In this document: in pieces, positions 1 through 6,571 of the stretch
Layout of the letters: every line of letters begins with the position of its first letter
Position numbering within the stretch: position 1 is the first letter of the stretch
Position numbers and translations under genes: made by a program
Assembly (NCBI GenBank): GCA_030631125.1
Contig: DAOVLS010000038.1
Location: 1-12,331, forward strand
Reading direction: 5' to 3'
DNA length: 12,331 nt
From: Planctomycetales bacterium
Lineage (GTDB): Bacteria; Planctomycetota; Phycisphaerae; SM23-33
Notes under the pieces: model-generated
Told to the model about the DNA's origin: nothing
Seen by the model: only the letters and a program-made list of their open reading frames with translations
Database searches by the model: none

Positions 1-405
1 GTCGGTATAGTTGGCCAGTTGTCCGTTGAAGGCGAATGAGAACCATTTCCAAAGTCGGCCGTGGTGGCGCTCGAACGGCTGGGCGTAGCGGACGTCATCC
101 TCGCCGCAGGTCGCGTAGCGCGTATGCCCGATAGCGGCCCGGCCGGCGTACTCGTCCAGAATCGACCGATACTTGCCCGGATGCGACATGCGGAAGACCT
201 CGCTGACTGTGCCGACGTCTTTGAACGTATCGAGCAATTGCGCCAGCCCGGGCCTGTAACGGGTCAAACCCGCCGCCAGTTGCCCGCGATTCTGAAGGTC
301 CAGCAGCATCTGCGGAAGCAGTGCAACGACATCGCCGGCGCCGGCCGACCTGCCAAGCCGACACACCGCCGCTACACCGCAGTTATGATGAATATCTTCG
401 CTCAA
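1..405 (-). CDS. Class II glutamine amidotransferase, amidophosphoribosyltransferase (PurF)-like, N-terminal 135 codons, cut by window edge
   Basis: PurF-type enzymes release ammonia from glutamine with an N-terminal cysteine and, in full-length proteins, pass it to PRPP to make phosphoribosylamine in purine synthesis. Seen here: a short leader ending in HHN, then Cys9-Gly-Val (nucleophile after propeptide removal), LQNRGQLAAG at about 37-46 (family LQHRGQ), GHTRYATCG at 93-101, AQPF at 108-111 and a FNGQLANY segment at 126-133 (family HNG-LVN). These are the Ntn-hydrolase glutaminase signatures in the right order. The start is TTG at 405-403: there is no in-frame ATG between it and the upstream stop, and an AAAGGG lies about six bases before it. 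The PRPP-binding half is outside the window, so a glutamine amidotransferase of another pathway remains possible. The start codon and first ten residues are duplicated just upstream (see 402-575). Confidence 0.8.
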   Translation of the reverse strand, partial: MSEDIHHNCGVAAVCRLGRSAGAGDVVALLPQMLLDLQNRGQLAAGLTRYRPGLAQLLDTFKDVGTVSEVFRMSHPGKYRSILDEYAGRAAIGHTRYATCGEDDVRYAQPFERHHGRLWKWFSFAFNGQLANYTD

Positions 406-575
406 GTTTTCCCTTTCGACCTGTTACTTCGTAATACACAATTTGATGGATGGGTGCCACGGTCAAGCGGAACGAAGTGGAGCTTGGCCGTGGTATCACC
501 CGGAGGCTTCGCCACGGCCAAGTCTTCGACTTGACCATGCCACCCGCCGCAGTTGTGATGAAGGTCTTCGCTCAA
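402..575 (-). other. 57-codon upstream frame carrying a duplicated PurF-like start
   Basis: This frame begins TTG at 575-573 behind an AAAGGA sequence about seven bases upstream. Its first ten codons read (M)SEDLHHNCG, against (M)SEDIHHNCG in the amidotransferase below. The two starts match at 26 of 29 bases, and the differences are silent or Leu/Ile. After codon 10 the frame leaves the family and runs through the palindromic element at 452-545. It ends in TGA at 404-402, which overlaps the TTG start of the amidotransferase (405-403). Seen: the duplication, the ribosome site and the stop/start overlap. Inferred: either the 5' remnant of a second gene copy interrupted by a repeat, or an upstream frame that couples translation to the downstream gene. 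It could also be untranslated. Confidence 0.45.
452..545. repeat. Composite palindromic element, two tandem hairpins (REP/BIME-like)
   Basis: The core CCACGGYCAAG occurs three times in alternating orientation: 457-467, the reverse complement at 483-493, and 512-522. Copies 483-493 and 512-522 are perfect 11-base inverse complements. Copies 457-468 and 482-493 pair over 12 positions with one G-T. A further stem joins 513-524 to 528-539 around a TTC loop, with two G-T pairs. The ends mirror each other: GGGTG at 452 and CACCC at 541-545. The central arm can therefore pair left or right but not both. No transposase is nearby. I infer a REP-like non-autonomous repeat; a role as alternative RNA structures ahead of the amidotransferase start is possible. 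Confidence 0.65.
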
Positions 576-591
576 AATGTATCCTTTTAAC

Positions 592-1323
592 CTATGGTCC
601 TTCTGCCTTCCGCAGCGCCGCGGCAAAATCGGCGTTGTAAATCTGCTGCAATTCCTGCTGAAACTCCTCCTCGGACATCCACTGCGTATGCCCGTCGGCA
701 AGGAGGACATTCCTGCCCTTGCCGCCGTGATTGTCCTTGAAGTCGCAGGCAAGGATCGTGTCTTGGTAATTCATAACGTCAACATCTGTTGTTTTCTTCG
801 CAGGCGGAGAATAGAAATAATCGCATGCCCGGCCGCTTTGGGCGGAAGGGCATTTCAGTAATGATTCATAGATCGCTTCCCCGCTAATCAGCATTTCCAG
901 ATCGGGTGGAAAGGCATCTTCATTCTCAGCGGCGTAAAAAGAGACCTCCAGGCCGATGCTTCTGAGGTTTGAGGCGCAAACGATCTGCTTGACCTTTTCC
1001 TTCGCGTAGTACATTCCAACAGGTACAGCCACCAGATGTAAAAGTATCCCGACCCCGCCGGTTATAAGCCCGGCGGTGGCCATACCTTTGCGAGAGGTGT
1101 TTTTCGCCAGGGCGACGATTCCGAGGATTATCCCGGTCGGCCCGCACAGCAGGCCCAGGATGGGAATGAATCCGCAGATCCCCAAAACCAGCGCCGCAAC
1201 GGCCAGTTTGGCAGCCATCTTCCTTTGCTTCCGGCTGCCACGAACATTGCCCGACGGAGGCGGTGTCGGAGGTGGCGCCATCGCCATCGCCGAAGGTGGT
1301 ACCGCCGGTGGTACCTGACTCAT
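592..1323 (-). CDS. DUF4190 membrane protein with pseudopilin-like C-terminal domain (copy 2)
   Basis: A 243-residue protein of unknown function. Residues 1-25 are a Pro-rich tail, 37-105 a DUF4190-type hydrophobic region (LAVAALVLGICGF, then SRKGMATAGLITG between two to three membrane segments), and 116-225 resemble the globular part of planctomycete DUF1559 pseudopilins: CASNLRSIGL, AENEDAFPPDLE, CPS, then NVLLADGHTQWMSEEEF at 205-221. The usual N-terminal prepilin helix and cleavage site are absent, so this domain is carried by the DUF4190 membrane segments instead. Start: ATG preceded by AAAGGAG about seven bases upstream. It lies 36 bases below its paralog (1360-2085) and is probably cotranscribed with it. 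The ADGH motif is intact here. The domain assignment is by eye; the function is not known. Confidence 0.85.
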   Translation of the reverse strand: MSQVPPAVPPSAMAMAPPPTPPPSGNVRGSRKQRKMAAKLAVAALVLGICGFIPILGLLCGPTGIILGIVALAKNTSRKGMATAGLITGGVGILLHLVAVPVGMYYAKEKVKQIVCASNLRSIGLEVSFYAAENEDAFPPDLEMLISGEAIYESLLKCPSAQSGRACDYFYSPPAKKTTDVDVMNYQDTILACDFKDNHGGKGRNVLLADGHTQWMSEEEFQQELQQIYNADFAAALRKAEGP

Positions 1324-1359
1324 TTGCGGCTCCTTTCAGCAAGTTTCAATCAATCCCGG

Positions 1360-2085
1360 TCAAAACCTCTCTGCCTCGCGCAGCGCCTTGGCAAAGTCGG
1401 CATTGTACGATTGCTGCAACTTCGCCTGAAATTCCTCCTCGGACAGCCATTGCACGCGCATGTCGGCATAGAGGACATTCCTGCCCTTGCCGCCGTGATT
1501 GTCTCTGAAGTCGCAGGCGAGGATAGTATTCAGCGGCGTCACAACCTCGGTTGTCTTTTGTGTGGGCTGACAATAGAAATAATCGCATGCCCGGCTGCTC
1601 CTGGCGGAGGGGCATTTCAGTAATTCTTCATCCCCGATGTAATCGAGAATGCTTTCCAGATCGGTTGGATAGACATCTTCGTTTTCGGAGGTGTAGAACG
1701 AGATCGCTAAACCGATACTTTTGAGATTGGACATGCACCTTACCCGCCAGTGATTCCCCTTCGAGCGGTTTAATGTAGGCGCGAGAATGGACACCATCAG
1801 CGCTATCATCAGGACAGGCCCGGTTACGCCAGTTATGATACCGGCGATGGCCAGGCCTTTGCGCGAGGTCTGCTGCGCCAATGCGACGATTCCGAAGATT
1901 ATCCCGATCAGCCCGCACAAAAGGCCAAGCCACGGAATAAACCCGCAGATTCCCAGTACCAGCGCGGCTACGGCGAGTCCCACAGCCTTTTTTTGCCCGC
2001 CCGGTATATAGGTCGGCGGAGGCGGTGTCGGAGGTGGCGCCATCGCCATCTCCGAAGGTGGCACCGCCGGTGGTGTCTGACTCAT
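1360..2085 (-). CDS. DUF4190 membrane protein with pseudopilin-like C-terminal domain (copy 1)
   Basis: A 241-residue paralog of the gene at 592-1323, similar along its whole length: the same Pro-rich start (MSQ-PPAVPPS-MAMAPPPTPPP), LAVAALVLGICGFIP, SRKGLAIAGIITG, then CMSNLKSIGLAISFYTSENED at about 117-137, LLKCPS, ACDYFY and DNHGGKGRNVL. The stretch LAPTLNRSKG before CMSNLK recalls the linker of planctomycete pseudopilins. The motif that reads ADGHTQW in the other copy is ADMRVQW here (207-213), so the Gly-His pair has been lost. Start: ATG with AAAGGGAG about seven bases upstream. The 5' flank, including the CCGCAAATG context, matches that of the second copy, so the duplicated unit included the ribosome site. 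It is the first gene of the leftward group and faces ileS across a 177-base spacer. Confidence 0.85.
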   Translation of the reverse strand: MSQTPPAVPPSEMAMAPPPTPPPPTYIPGGQKKAVGLAVAALVLGICGFIPWLGLLCGLIGIIFGIVALAQQTSRKGLAIAGIITGVTGPVLMIALMVSILAPTLNRSKGNHWRVRCMSNLKSIGLAISFYTSENEDVYPTDLESILDYIGDEELLKCPSARSSRACDYFYCQPTQKTTEVVTPLNTILACDFRDNHGGKGRNVLYADMRVQWLSEEEFQAKLQQSYNADFAKALREAERF

Positions 2086-2190
2086 TTGCGGCTCCCTTTA
2101 TAAGTTCCCACTAACCAACTACGATCGCCACTCGGCGTATCCTAACTCCGCGCGTGTGGCATGACAAGTTATCAACAAAGTCAAACTCCA

Positions 2191-2219
2191 TTGACGCACG
2201 CCGCTTATAAATGCACAAT
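2191..2219 (+). promoter_or_regulatory. Candidate sigma-70-type promoter for ileS
   Basis: TTGACG (2191-2196) and CACAAT (2214-2219) are separated by 17 bases, giving a near-consensus -35 and a weaker -10 about 44 bases before the ileS ATG. Planctomycete promoters are poorly defined, so this is a motif match only. The rest of the divergent spacer 2086-2262 shows no T-box, tRNA-like structure or Rho-independent terminator that I can see. Confidence 0.4.
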
Positions 2220-2235
2220 GCTCACAATTATGGAC

Positions 2236-2249
2236 CTGCCTGTCGGCAG
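2236..2249. repeat. Short hairpin in the ileS leader
   Basis: CTGCC-TGTC-GGCAG forms a five-base stem with a four-base loop, 14 bases before the ileS start codon. It lies between the candidate -10 and the start, so it would be in the mRNA. There is no following T-run, so it is not a terminator. It may be a trimmed member of a dispersed GC-rich palindrome family, or chance. Confidence 0.3.
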
Positions 2250-2262
2250 ACGGATAAAACCA

Positions 2263-5235
2263 ATGAACGAAGAAAAGAAAAATTACAAAGACACGTTAAA
2301 TCTCCCCAAGACCGCCTTCGGCATGCGAGCCGGGCTGCTCAAGAAGGAGCCGGCCATGCAGGCACGCTGGAAAGAGGCAGACCTTTACGGGCAAATTCGC
2401 GCCGCCCGCGCGGGCGGTGAGCGATTCATCCTCCACGACGGCCCGCCCTACGCCAACGCCAACATCCACATGGGCCAGGCGTTGAACAAGGTCCTCAAGG
2501 ATATCGTCATCCGCTACAGGAACATGACCGGCTACGACGCGCCGATGATCCCCGGCTGGGACTGTCACGGCCAGCCCATCGAGCAGAAGATCGTCGAACA
2601 ACTCGGCGAGAAGATGGCGACCATGACGCCGATGGAAATCCGCCGCCGATGCGCCGCGCACGCCGACAAGTTCGTCAACATCCAGTCCGAGCAGATTCAG
2701 CGGCTGGGCGTGCTGGGGCAGTTCGACAGGCCCTACATCACAATGACGCCGGAATACGAATCGGCAGTGCTGGAAGTCTTCGCCCGTCTGGTCGAGCAGG
2801 GGCTGGTGTTCCGCCAACTCAAGCCCGTCCACTGGTCAATCGAGAACCGCACCGCCCTGGCTGAAGCCGAACTGGAATACCACGACCGCGAGGACGACAG
2901 CATCTACGTCCTGTTGGCGGGGAACGATGAATCGGCATTGAAGGGCGTCTTCGGCCTGACCGACGACGCCCCAGCCCACCTGATGATCTGGACGACTACG
3001 CCGTGGACGCTGCCGGCGAACCTGGCCGTCGCGGTGCATCCGGATTTTGAATACTCGGCTGTGAAGTTTTCCCATGCCGGCAGGGACGCTATCGCCGTTA
3101 TCGCAAGCGATCTTGTCGAAAAGGTCTGCGCTATCGGCGGCGTCGAGAAGTTTGAGGTCCTGGCGACCGCTCGCGGAGCCGCTCTGGTCGATGCCGGAAT
3201 TACCTACCTGCATCCGCTGATTGAGGGAAAAGTCTGCCCGGTCGTCCCGGCAAATTACGTAACGCTGGAAGACGGAACGGGCCTGGTCCACACCGCTCCG
3301 GGCCATGGGATGGAAGACTACGGCACTGCCCTGAAGTTCAACCTGGAAGTCTATTGCCCGGTCCGCGAGGACGGCACGCTCGACGAGACCGCGCCGGAAT
3401 GGCTCATCGGCAAGAGCGTCTGGGACGCCAACCCGCTGGTGGTGGATTTTCTCTCAACGGCGGGGACGCTGTTCCACCGCCAGGCCATCACGCACTCCTA
3501 CCCGCACGACTGGCGGAGTAAGACGCCGACAATCTTCCGCGCGACTAAGCAGTGGTTCGTCGCCGTCGATGGCTCTATGAAGCGCGGAACGACGCTGCGA
3601 GAGATGGCGATGGACGCCTGCCGGAGGAACGCCGACGAAGGCGGGATGGATTTCGTCCCCGCCTGGGGCAGGAATCGCCTGGCCGGGATGCTCGAAAGCA
3701 GACCCGACTGGTGCATCTCACGCCAGCGGAGTTGGGGCCTGCCGATACCGGCCTTCTATGACGAGGACGGGGCGGTCCTGCTGACGCCCGCGTCCGTCCG
3801 GGCGGTGGCGAAACGCTTCGCCGAAAGCGGCTCGGATTGCTGGTTCACGGACTCGCCGGCTGAACTTCTGGCCGACTACAACCCGGCCGACGACCCCGAC
3901 CTGGGCGAGATGAAGTTTGACATCGAGCATCTGTCCGCCGGCCATGACATCTTCGATGTGTGGTTCGAGTCCGGCTCCAGTTGGTTCGCCGTCGCCGTCC
4001 AGCGGGAACTGGTCGATGAAATCCCCGTCGATCTGTACCTTGAAGGTTCCGACCAGCATCGCGGGTGGTTCCAGTTGTCGCTTCTGCCTGCGCTTGGGGC
4101 GGCGGGGCTGCCGCCGTTCAGAACCGTCCTTACGCACGGGTTCGTCGTTACCGAGGACGGGCACAAGATGTCCAAGTCGCTCGGCAACACCATCGACGTA
4201 ATCGACCAACTCTCGAAGCGCGGCGCCGACATCGTCCGCCTTTGGGTGGCGTCGCAGAATTACCAGGACGACGTTCGCTGCAGTGAGAGCCTTATCGCCC
4301 AGGCCGAGGACGCATATCGGAAAATTCGCAACACGCTTCGGTTCTGCATGGGTTCGTGCAGCGATTTCGACCCGACTGAAAACGCCGCCGAACCATCCGA
4401 GCATTCGCTCGACCGCTGGATGAGGCTTGAACTGCACCAACTCGTCCGCGACGTTCGCAGCGCATACGACCATTACGAATTCCACCGCGCGACGCGCCTG
4501 ATGTACGAGTTCTGCACCGTCCAGGCATCGAGCGTCTATATGGCTGCGGTCAAGGACCGCCTGTATTGCGAACTGCCCGACTCGCCGCGCCGGCGGGCTA
4601 CGCAAACCGTTCTGCATGAAGTGCTGGTAACGCTGGTAAAACTCCTGGCGCCGATCCTGCCGCACACCGCCGAGGAGGCATGGGAGCATATCCCAGTACG
4701 CGACCCGGATGAGCCGGAAAACATCCACCTGACCCTGCTGTCGGAATATGACGAGGAAATGCTGCAAATGGCAGAGGATCTCCGCCCGGTCAACCCGGAC
4801 CTGGGGCAGTTCTCGTCCGACGAGATCCAGGTAGGCCCTGCCTGGATTTGGGACCGCCTGCTGGAACTGCGGGCAGAAGGTCTGGTCAAACTCGAAGCGC
4901 TGCGTAACGCCGGCGTCAAAAACCCGCTCGACGCCGAAGCCGTCTTCACCATCGCCGACGATAACAAATCAGCCGAAATCTTCCTCGAAACCTACCTGGG
5001 CGAACTGGAAGACCTCCTCGGCGTCGGCTACGCGAGAATCGAAAAAGTTGGTAGCACAGGTTTGCAACCTGTGTCTGAAACTCTGCCAATCGGCGTTCGC
5101 GTCGAGGACACGCGAGAGAAATACAGCCGATGCGCCCGCTCCTGGAAACGCCGTCCGAACGTAGGGTCTGATTCGGAGTACCCCGACCTGTCCGCCCGCG
5201 ACGCGGCAGTGATGAAGTCGCTGACGGGCAAGTAG
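2263..5235 (+). CDS. ileS: Isoleucyl-tRNA synthetase
   Basis: Charges tRNA-Ile with isoleucine in the cytoplasm (class I synthetase). From ATG 2263 it is 990 residues, long for the bacterial type (E. coli about 940). Seen: ATP-binding signature HMGQ at 69-72 (family HxGH), GWDCHG, the editing domain with WTTTPWTLPAN and VHTAPGHGMEDY (second acidic residue kept), WCISRQRSWGLPIP, DVWFESGSSW, and an intact KMSKS at 635-639, then the helical anticodon-binding domain. The start was chosen because family similarity begins at NYKDTLNLPKT; an in-frame ATG at 2161 would add 34 unrelated residues and lie upstream of the candidate promoter. Its ribosome site is weak. Oddities: a palindromic repeat is read in frame at residues 930-938 (GSTGLQPVS), and the terminal zinc finger keeps only one of four cysteines (CARSW, later LSARDAA). 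Confidence 0.97.
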   Translation: MNEEKKNYKDTLNLPKTAFGMRAGLLKKEPAMQARWKEADLYGQIRAARAGGERFILHDGPPYANANIHMGQALNKVLKDIVIRYRNMTGYDAPMIPGWDCHGQPIEQKIVEQLGEKMATMTPMEIRRRCAAHADKFVNIQSEQIQRLGVLGQFDRPYITMTPEYESAVLEVFARLVEQGLVFRQLKPVHWSIENRTALAEAELEYHDREDDSIYVLLAGNDESALKGVFGLTDDAPAHLMIWTTTPWTLPANLAVAVHPDFEYSAVKFSHAGRDAIAVIASDLVEKVCAIGGVEKFEVLATARGAALVDAGITYLHPLIEGKVCPVVPANYVTLEDGTGLVHTAPGHGMEDYGTALKFNLEVYCPVREDGTLDETAPEWLIGKSVWDANPLVVDFLSTAGTLFHRQAITHSYPHDWRSKTPTIFRATKQWFVAVDGSMKRGTTLREMAMDACRRNADEGGMDFVPAWGRNRLAGMLESRPDWCISRQRSWGLPIPAFYDEDGAVLLTPASVRAVAKRFAESGSDCWFTDSPAELLADYNPADDPDLGEMKFDIEHLSAGHDIFDVWFESGSSWFAVAVQRELVDEIPVDLYLEGSDQHRGWFQLSLLPALGAAGLPPFRTVLTHGFVVTEDGHKMSKSLGNTIDVIDQLSKRGADIVRLWVASQNYQDDVRCSESLIAQAEDAYRKIRNTLRFCMGSCSDFDPTENAAEPSEHSLDRWMRLELHQLVRDVRSAYDHYEFHRATRLMYEFCTVQASSVYMAAVKDRLYCELPDSPRRRATQTVLHEVLVTLVKLLAPILPHTAEEAWEHIPVRDPDEPENIHLTLLSEYDEEMLQMAEDLRPVNPDLGQFSSDEIQVGPAWIWDRLLELRAEGLVKLEALRNAGVKNPLDAEAVFTIADDNKSAEIFLETYLGELEDLLGVGYARIEKVGSTGLQPVSETLPIGVRVEDTREKYSRCARSWKRRPNVGSDSEYPDLSARDAAVMKSLTGK
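5054..5074. repeat. Palindromic repeat inside the ileS coding sequence
   Basis: CACAGGTT (5055-5062) and AACCTGTG (5066-5073) are perfect 8-base inverse complements around TGC, extended by one G-T pair. It is translated in frame as STGLQPV, between the end of the anticodon-binding domain (GYARIEK) and the zinc-finger remnant, where the family needs no such sequence. A similar but less regular palindrome lies at 6572-6593. The peptide string resembles translations of dispersed repeats I associate with planctomycete genomes, but I could not check this. Confidence 0.65.
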
Positions 5236-5275
5236 CCTTGATTAGTGGCTGTGCAGATAATACTATGAGGACGGT

Positions 5276-5500
5276 ATGGACAATCGAATAGAGATTAATC
5301 CGAGAATACATCACGGTCGGCCTGTGATACGCGGCACGCGGGTACCCGTGGAGCGAGTTCTCGGCGAACTGGCAGAGGGCGCCGAAGTTAAGGACATCTG
5401 CGAGCAATACGACCTCTCGCCGGAAGACGTCGGAGCAGCCCTGGCCTACGCCCAGCAGATCATAGCGACTGAAGAATTCGTGGCAACCACGGGGAAGTAA
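5276..5500 (+). CDS. DUF433 family antitoxin-like protein
   Basis: A 74-residue small protein of the DUF433 (VapB-like) family. Seen: INPRIHHGRPVIRGTRVPVE at 7-26, matching the family pattern (hxGxPxIxGTRIxV), followed by a helix-turn-helix-like part ending DICEQYDLSPEDVGAALAYA. Members usually sit directly before a DUF5615 PIN-like gene and are thought to neutralise it and bind the shared promoter. That is the arrangement here: its TAA is one base before the next ATG. The start has GAGG six bases upstream. It begins 40 bases after ileS in the same direction and may be read through from it. Toxin-antitoxin action is known for relatives only by inference. Confidence 0.85.
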   Translation: MDNRIEINPRIHHGRPVIRGTRVPVERVLGELAEGAEVKDICEQYDLSPEDVGAALAYAQQIIATEEFVATTGK

Positions 5501-5501
5501 A

Positions 5502-5867
5502 ATGCAATTCTTCATCGACGCGGACCTGCCACGAGATTCGGCCAAGGTGCTTCAGAACTTAGGTCACAAAGCCACCGATTGCCGAGATGTGGGACTGGTG
5601 TCGGCCTGTGATGAAGAAATATTCGCCTACGCACAGGAACATAGGCTTATCCTGCTTACCGGTGATTACGGGTTCGCCAACCTTCAAGCGTATCCTCCGT
5701 CATCACACCACGGCATAGTAACACTGTACATCCCGCGAGGCGTCGGACGGACGTACATCCTGGAACTGATAAAAGAATTTCATAAAACACTTTCGCCTGA
5801 CACTAACCTGTCGGGCTGCCTCTGCATGGTAGAGTACGGCCGAGTCAGATACCGACGCCAACCGTGA
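5502..5867 (+). CDS. DUF5615 family PIN-like protein (putative toxin RNase)
   Basis: A 121-residue protein of the DUF5615/Mut7-C-like PIN superfamily, the usual partner of DUF433. Seen: the first acidic motif FFIDADLP at 3-10, LGHKATDCRDVGL, DEEIFAYAQEHRLILLTGDYGFANL with the second acidic motif (TGD) near 53-55, and a HHGIVTLYIPRG strand. These acidic residues would bind the metal in a nuclease active site. The start is one base after the DUF433 stop, so translation is probably coupled. The C-terminal 20 residues (GCLCMVEYGRVRYRRQP) fit the family tail, and the gene looks intact. The cellular RNA target cannot be told from sequence. Confidence 0.85.
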   Translation: MQFFIDADLPRDSAKVLQNLGHKATDCRDVGLVSACDEEIFAYAQEHRLILLTGDYGFANLQAYPPSSHHGIVTLYIPRGVGRTYILELIKEFHKTLSPDTNLSGCLCMVEYGRVRYRRQP

Positions 5868-5892
5868 GATAACGCCACTGCGAGGACTAATC

Positions 5893-6528
5893 ATGAAAAG
5901 CATGAACGAATTCGGATTCGCCGTTCTCTTGCTATGTTTGTTGTTCGCAGGATGCGCCGCCCAATCAGAACCGATTGTCAGGATTACCGTCGAGTATCCG
6001 GGCGCATCCCCAGAGGATATAGAGAGAACGCTGACCCTGACAATTGAAACCAAACTACATTCTGTCGAAAACACTCAGTCGATTACTTCGATAAGCAGTG
6101 AAGGCAAGGTCGAAATCTATGCCAAAGGCATCAAGGGAACGGATCCGACCAAATTCACCAATCAAATAAAGAAGGCAGTTGATTCAGTGGAAGAAGAACT
6201 ACCGGTGGATGCGAAACCTGCGACGGTTCAATTACTTGGAGACGGTGTAGAAATCCCGAAAGTGAATATACAACCAGTTGATGAGATTCAAATAATTATT
6301 AACAACGAAAAGGCAAATGCTCTTGGCATTTCGCGTGAACAGATATTCAACGCGATGCGCAGAACCCTTAAGGACCGGCAAGTAGAGCAGGGGAACGTCA
6401 AAACGATTGGTGAAATCATTCTAACGGTGGACGGCAAAAAGATTCTCCTGAAAGATGTTGCTGAAATCGAACTCGTCCAGAGACCAGGCAGCATCGTTCG
6501 TAAATACCCGCCCACGACGCCGAGGTGA
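5893..6528 (+). CDS. Lipoprotein made of RND-pump porter-like domains without the membrane part
   Basis: A 211-residue predicted lipoprotein: MKSMNEFGFA, a hydrophobic core, then FAGC with Cys21 as lipidation site. Residues 26-115 resemble the first porter subdomain of AcrB/MexB-type pumps (VEYPGASPEDIERTLTLTIE, NTQSITSISSEG, a GTDPTKF segment and an amphipathic helix). Residues 130-195 resemble the docking/second porter region (INNEKANALGISREQIFNAM, then ILLKDVAEIEL). There is no transmembrane domain and no room for one, so it cannot be a proton-driven pump. The start follows GAGGA by six bases and is 25 bases after the DUF5615 gene. Composition is AT-richer than ileS: sampled lines give about 45% GC against over 70%. 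The last codons may be frame-shifted: a reading one frame back from 6507 gives AHDAEVMKALAKK and stops at 6551. A truncated pump derivative is the alternative. Confidence 0.7.
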   Translation: MKSMNEFGFAVLLLCLLFAGCAAQSEPIVRITVEYPGASPEDIERTLTLTIETKLHSVENTQSITSISSEGKVEIYAKGIKGTDPTKFTNQIKKAVDSVEEELPVDAKPATVQLLGDGVEIPKVNIQPVDEIQIIINNEKANALGISREQIFNAMRRTLKDRQVEQGNVKTIGEIILTVDGKKILLKDVAEIELVQRPGSIVRKYPPTTPR

Positions 6529-6571
6529 TGAAGGCGTTGGCGAAAAAATAGCAAATGGACAAGAGCAAAAT

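Noticed and set aside
61..534. 157-codon plus-strand frame at the left edge
   Set aside because: The minus strand here encodes the PurF-like glutaminase motifs, and this frame runs through the palindromic element. It is a shadow.
452..545. CRISPR array, from the repeated CCACGGYCAAG
   Set aside because: Copies alternate in orientation, spacing is unequal and there are only three; no cas gene is present.
2161..2262. ATG at 2161 as the ileS start
   Set aside because: It adds 34 residues without family similarity, has no ribosome site, and would place translation upstream of the best promoter match.
2086..2262. T-box or other riboswitch before ileS
   Set aside because: The spacer is short and I see no T-box sequence, specifier stem or terminator pair; only a small five-base hairpin is present.
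3718..4767. Long open frame (349 codons) antisense to ileS
   Set aside because: It lies wholly inside a clearly coding ileS with all synthetase motifs. High GC makes long antisense frames common, and its translation shows no recognisable family.
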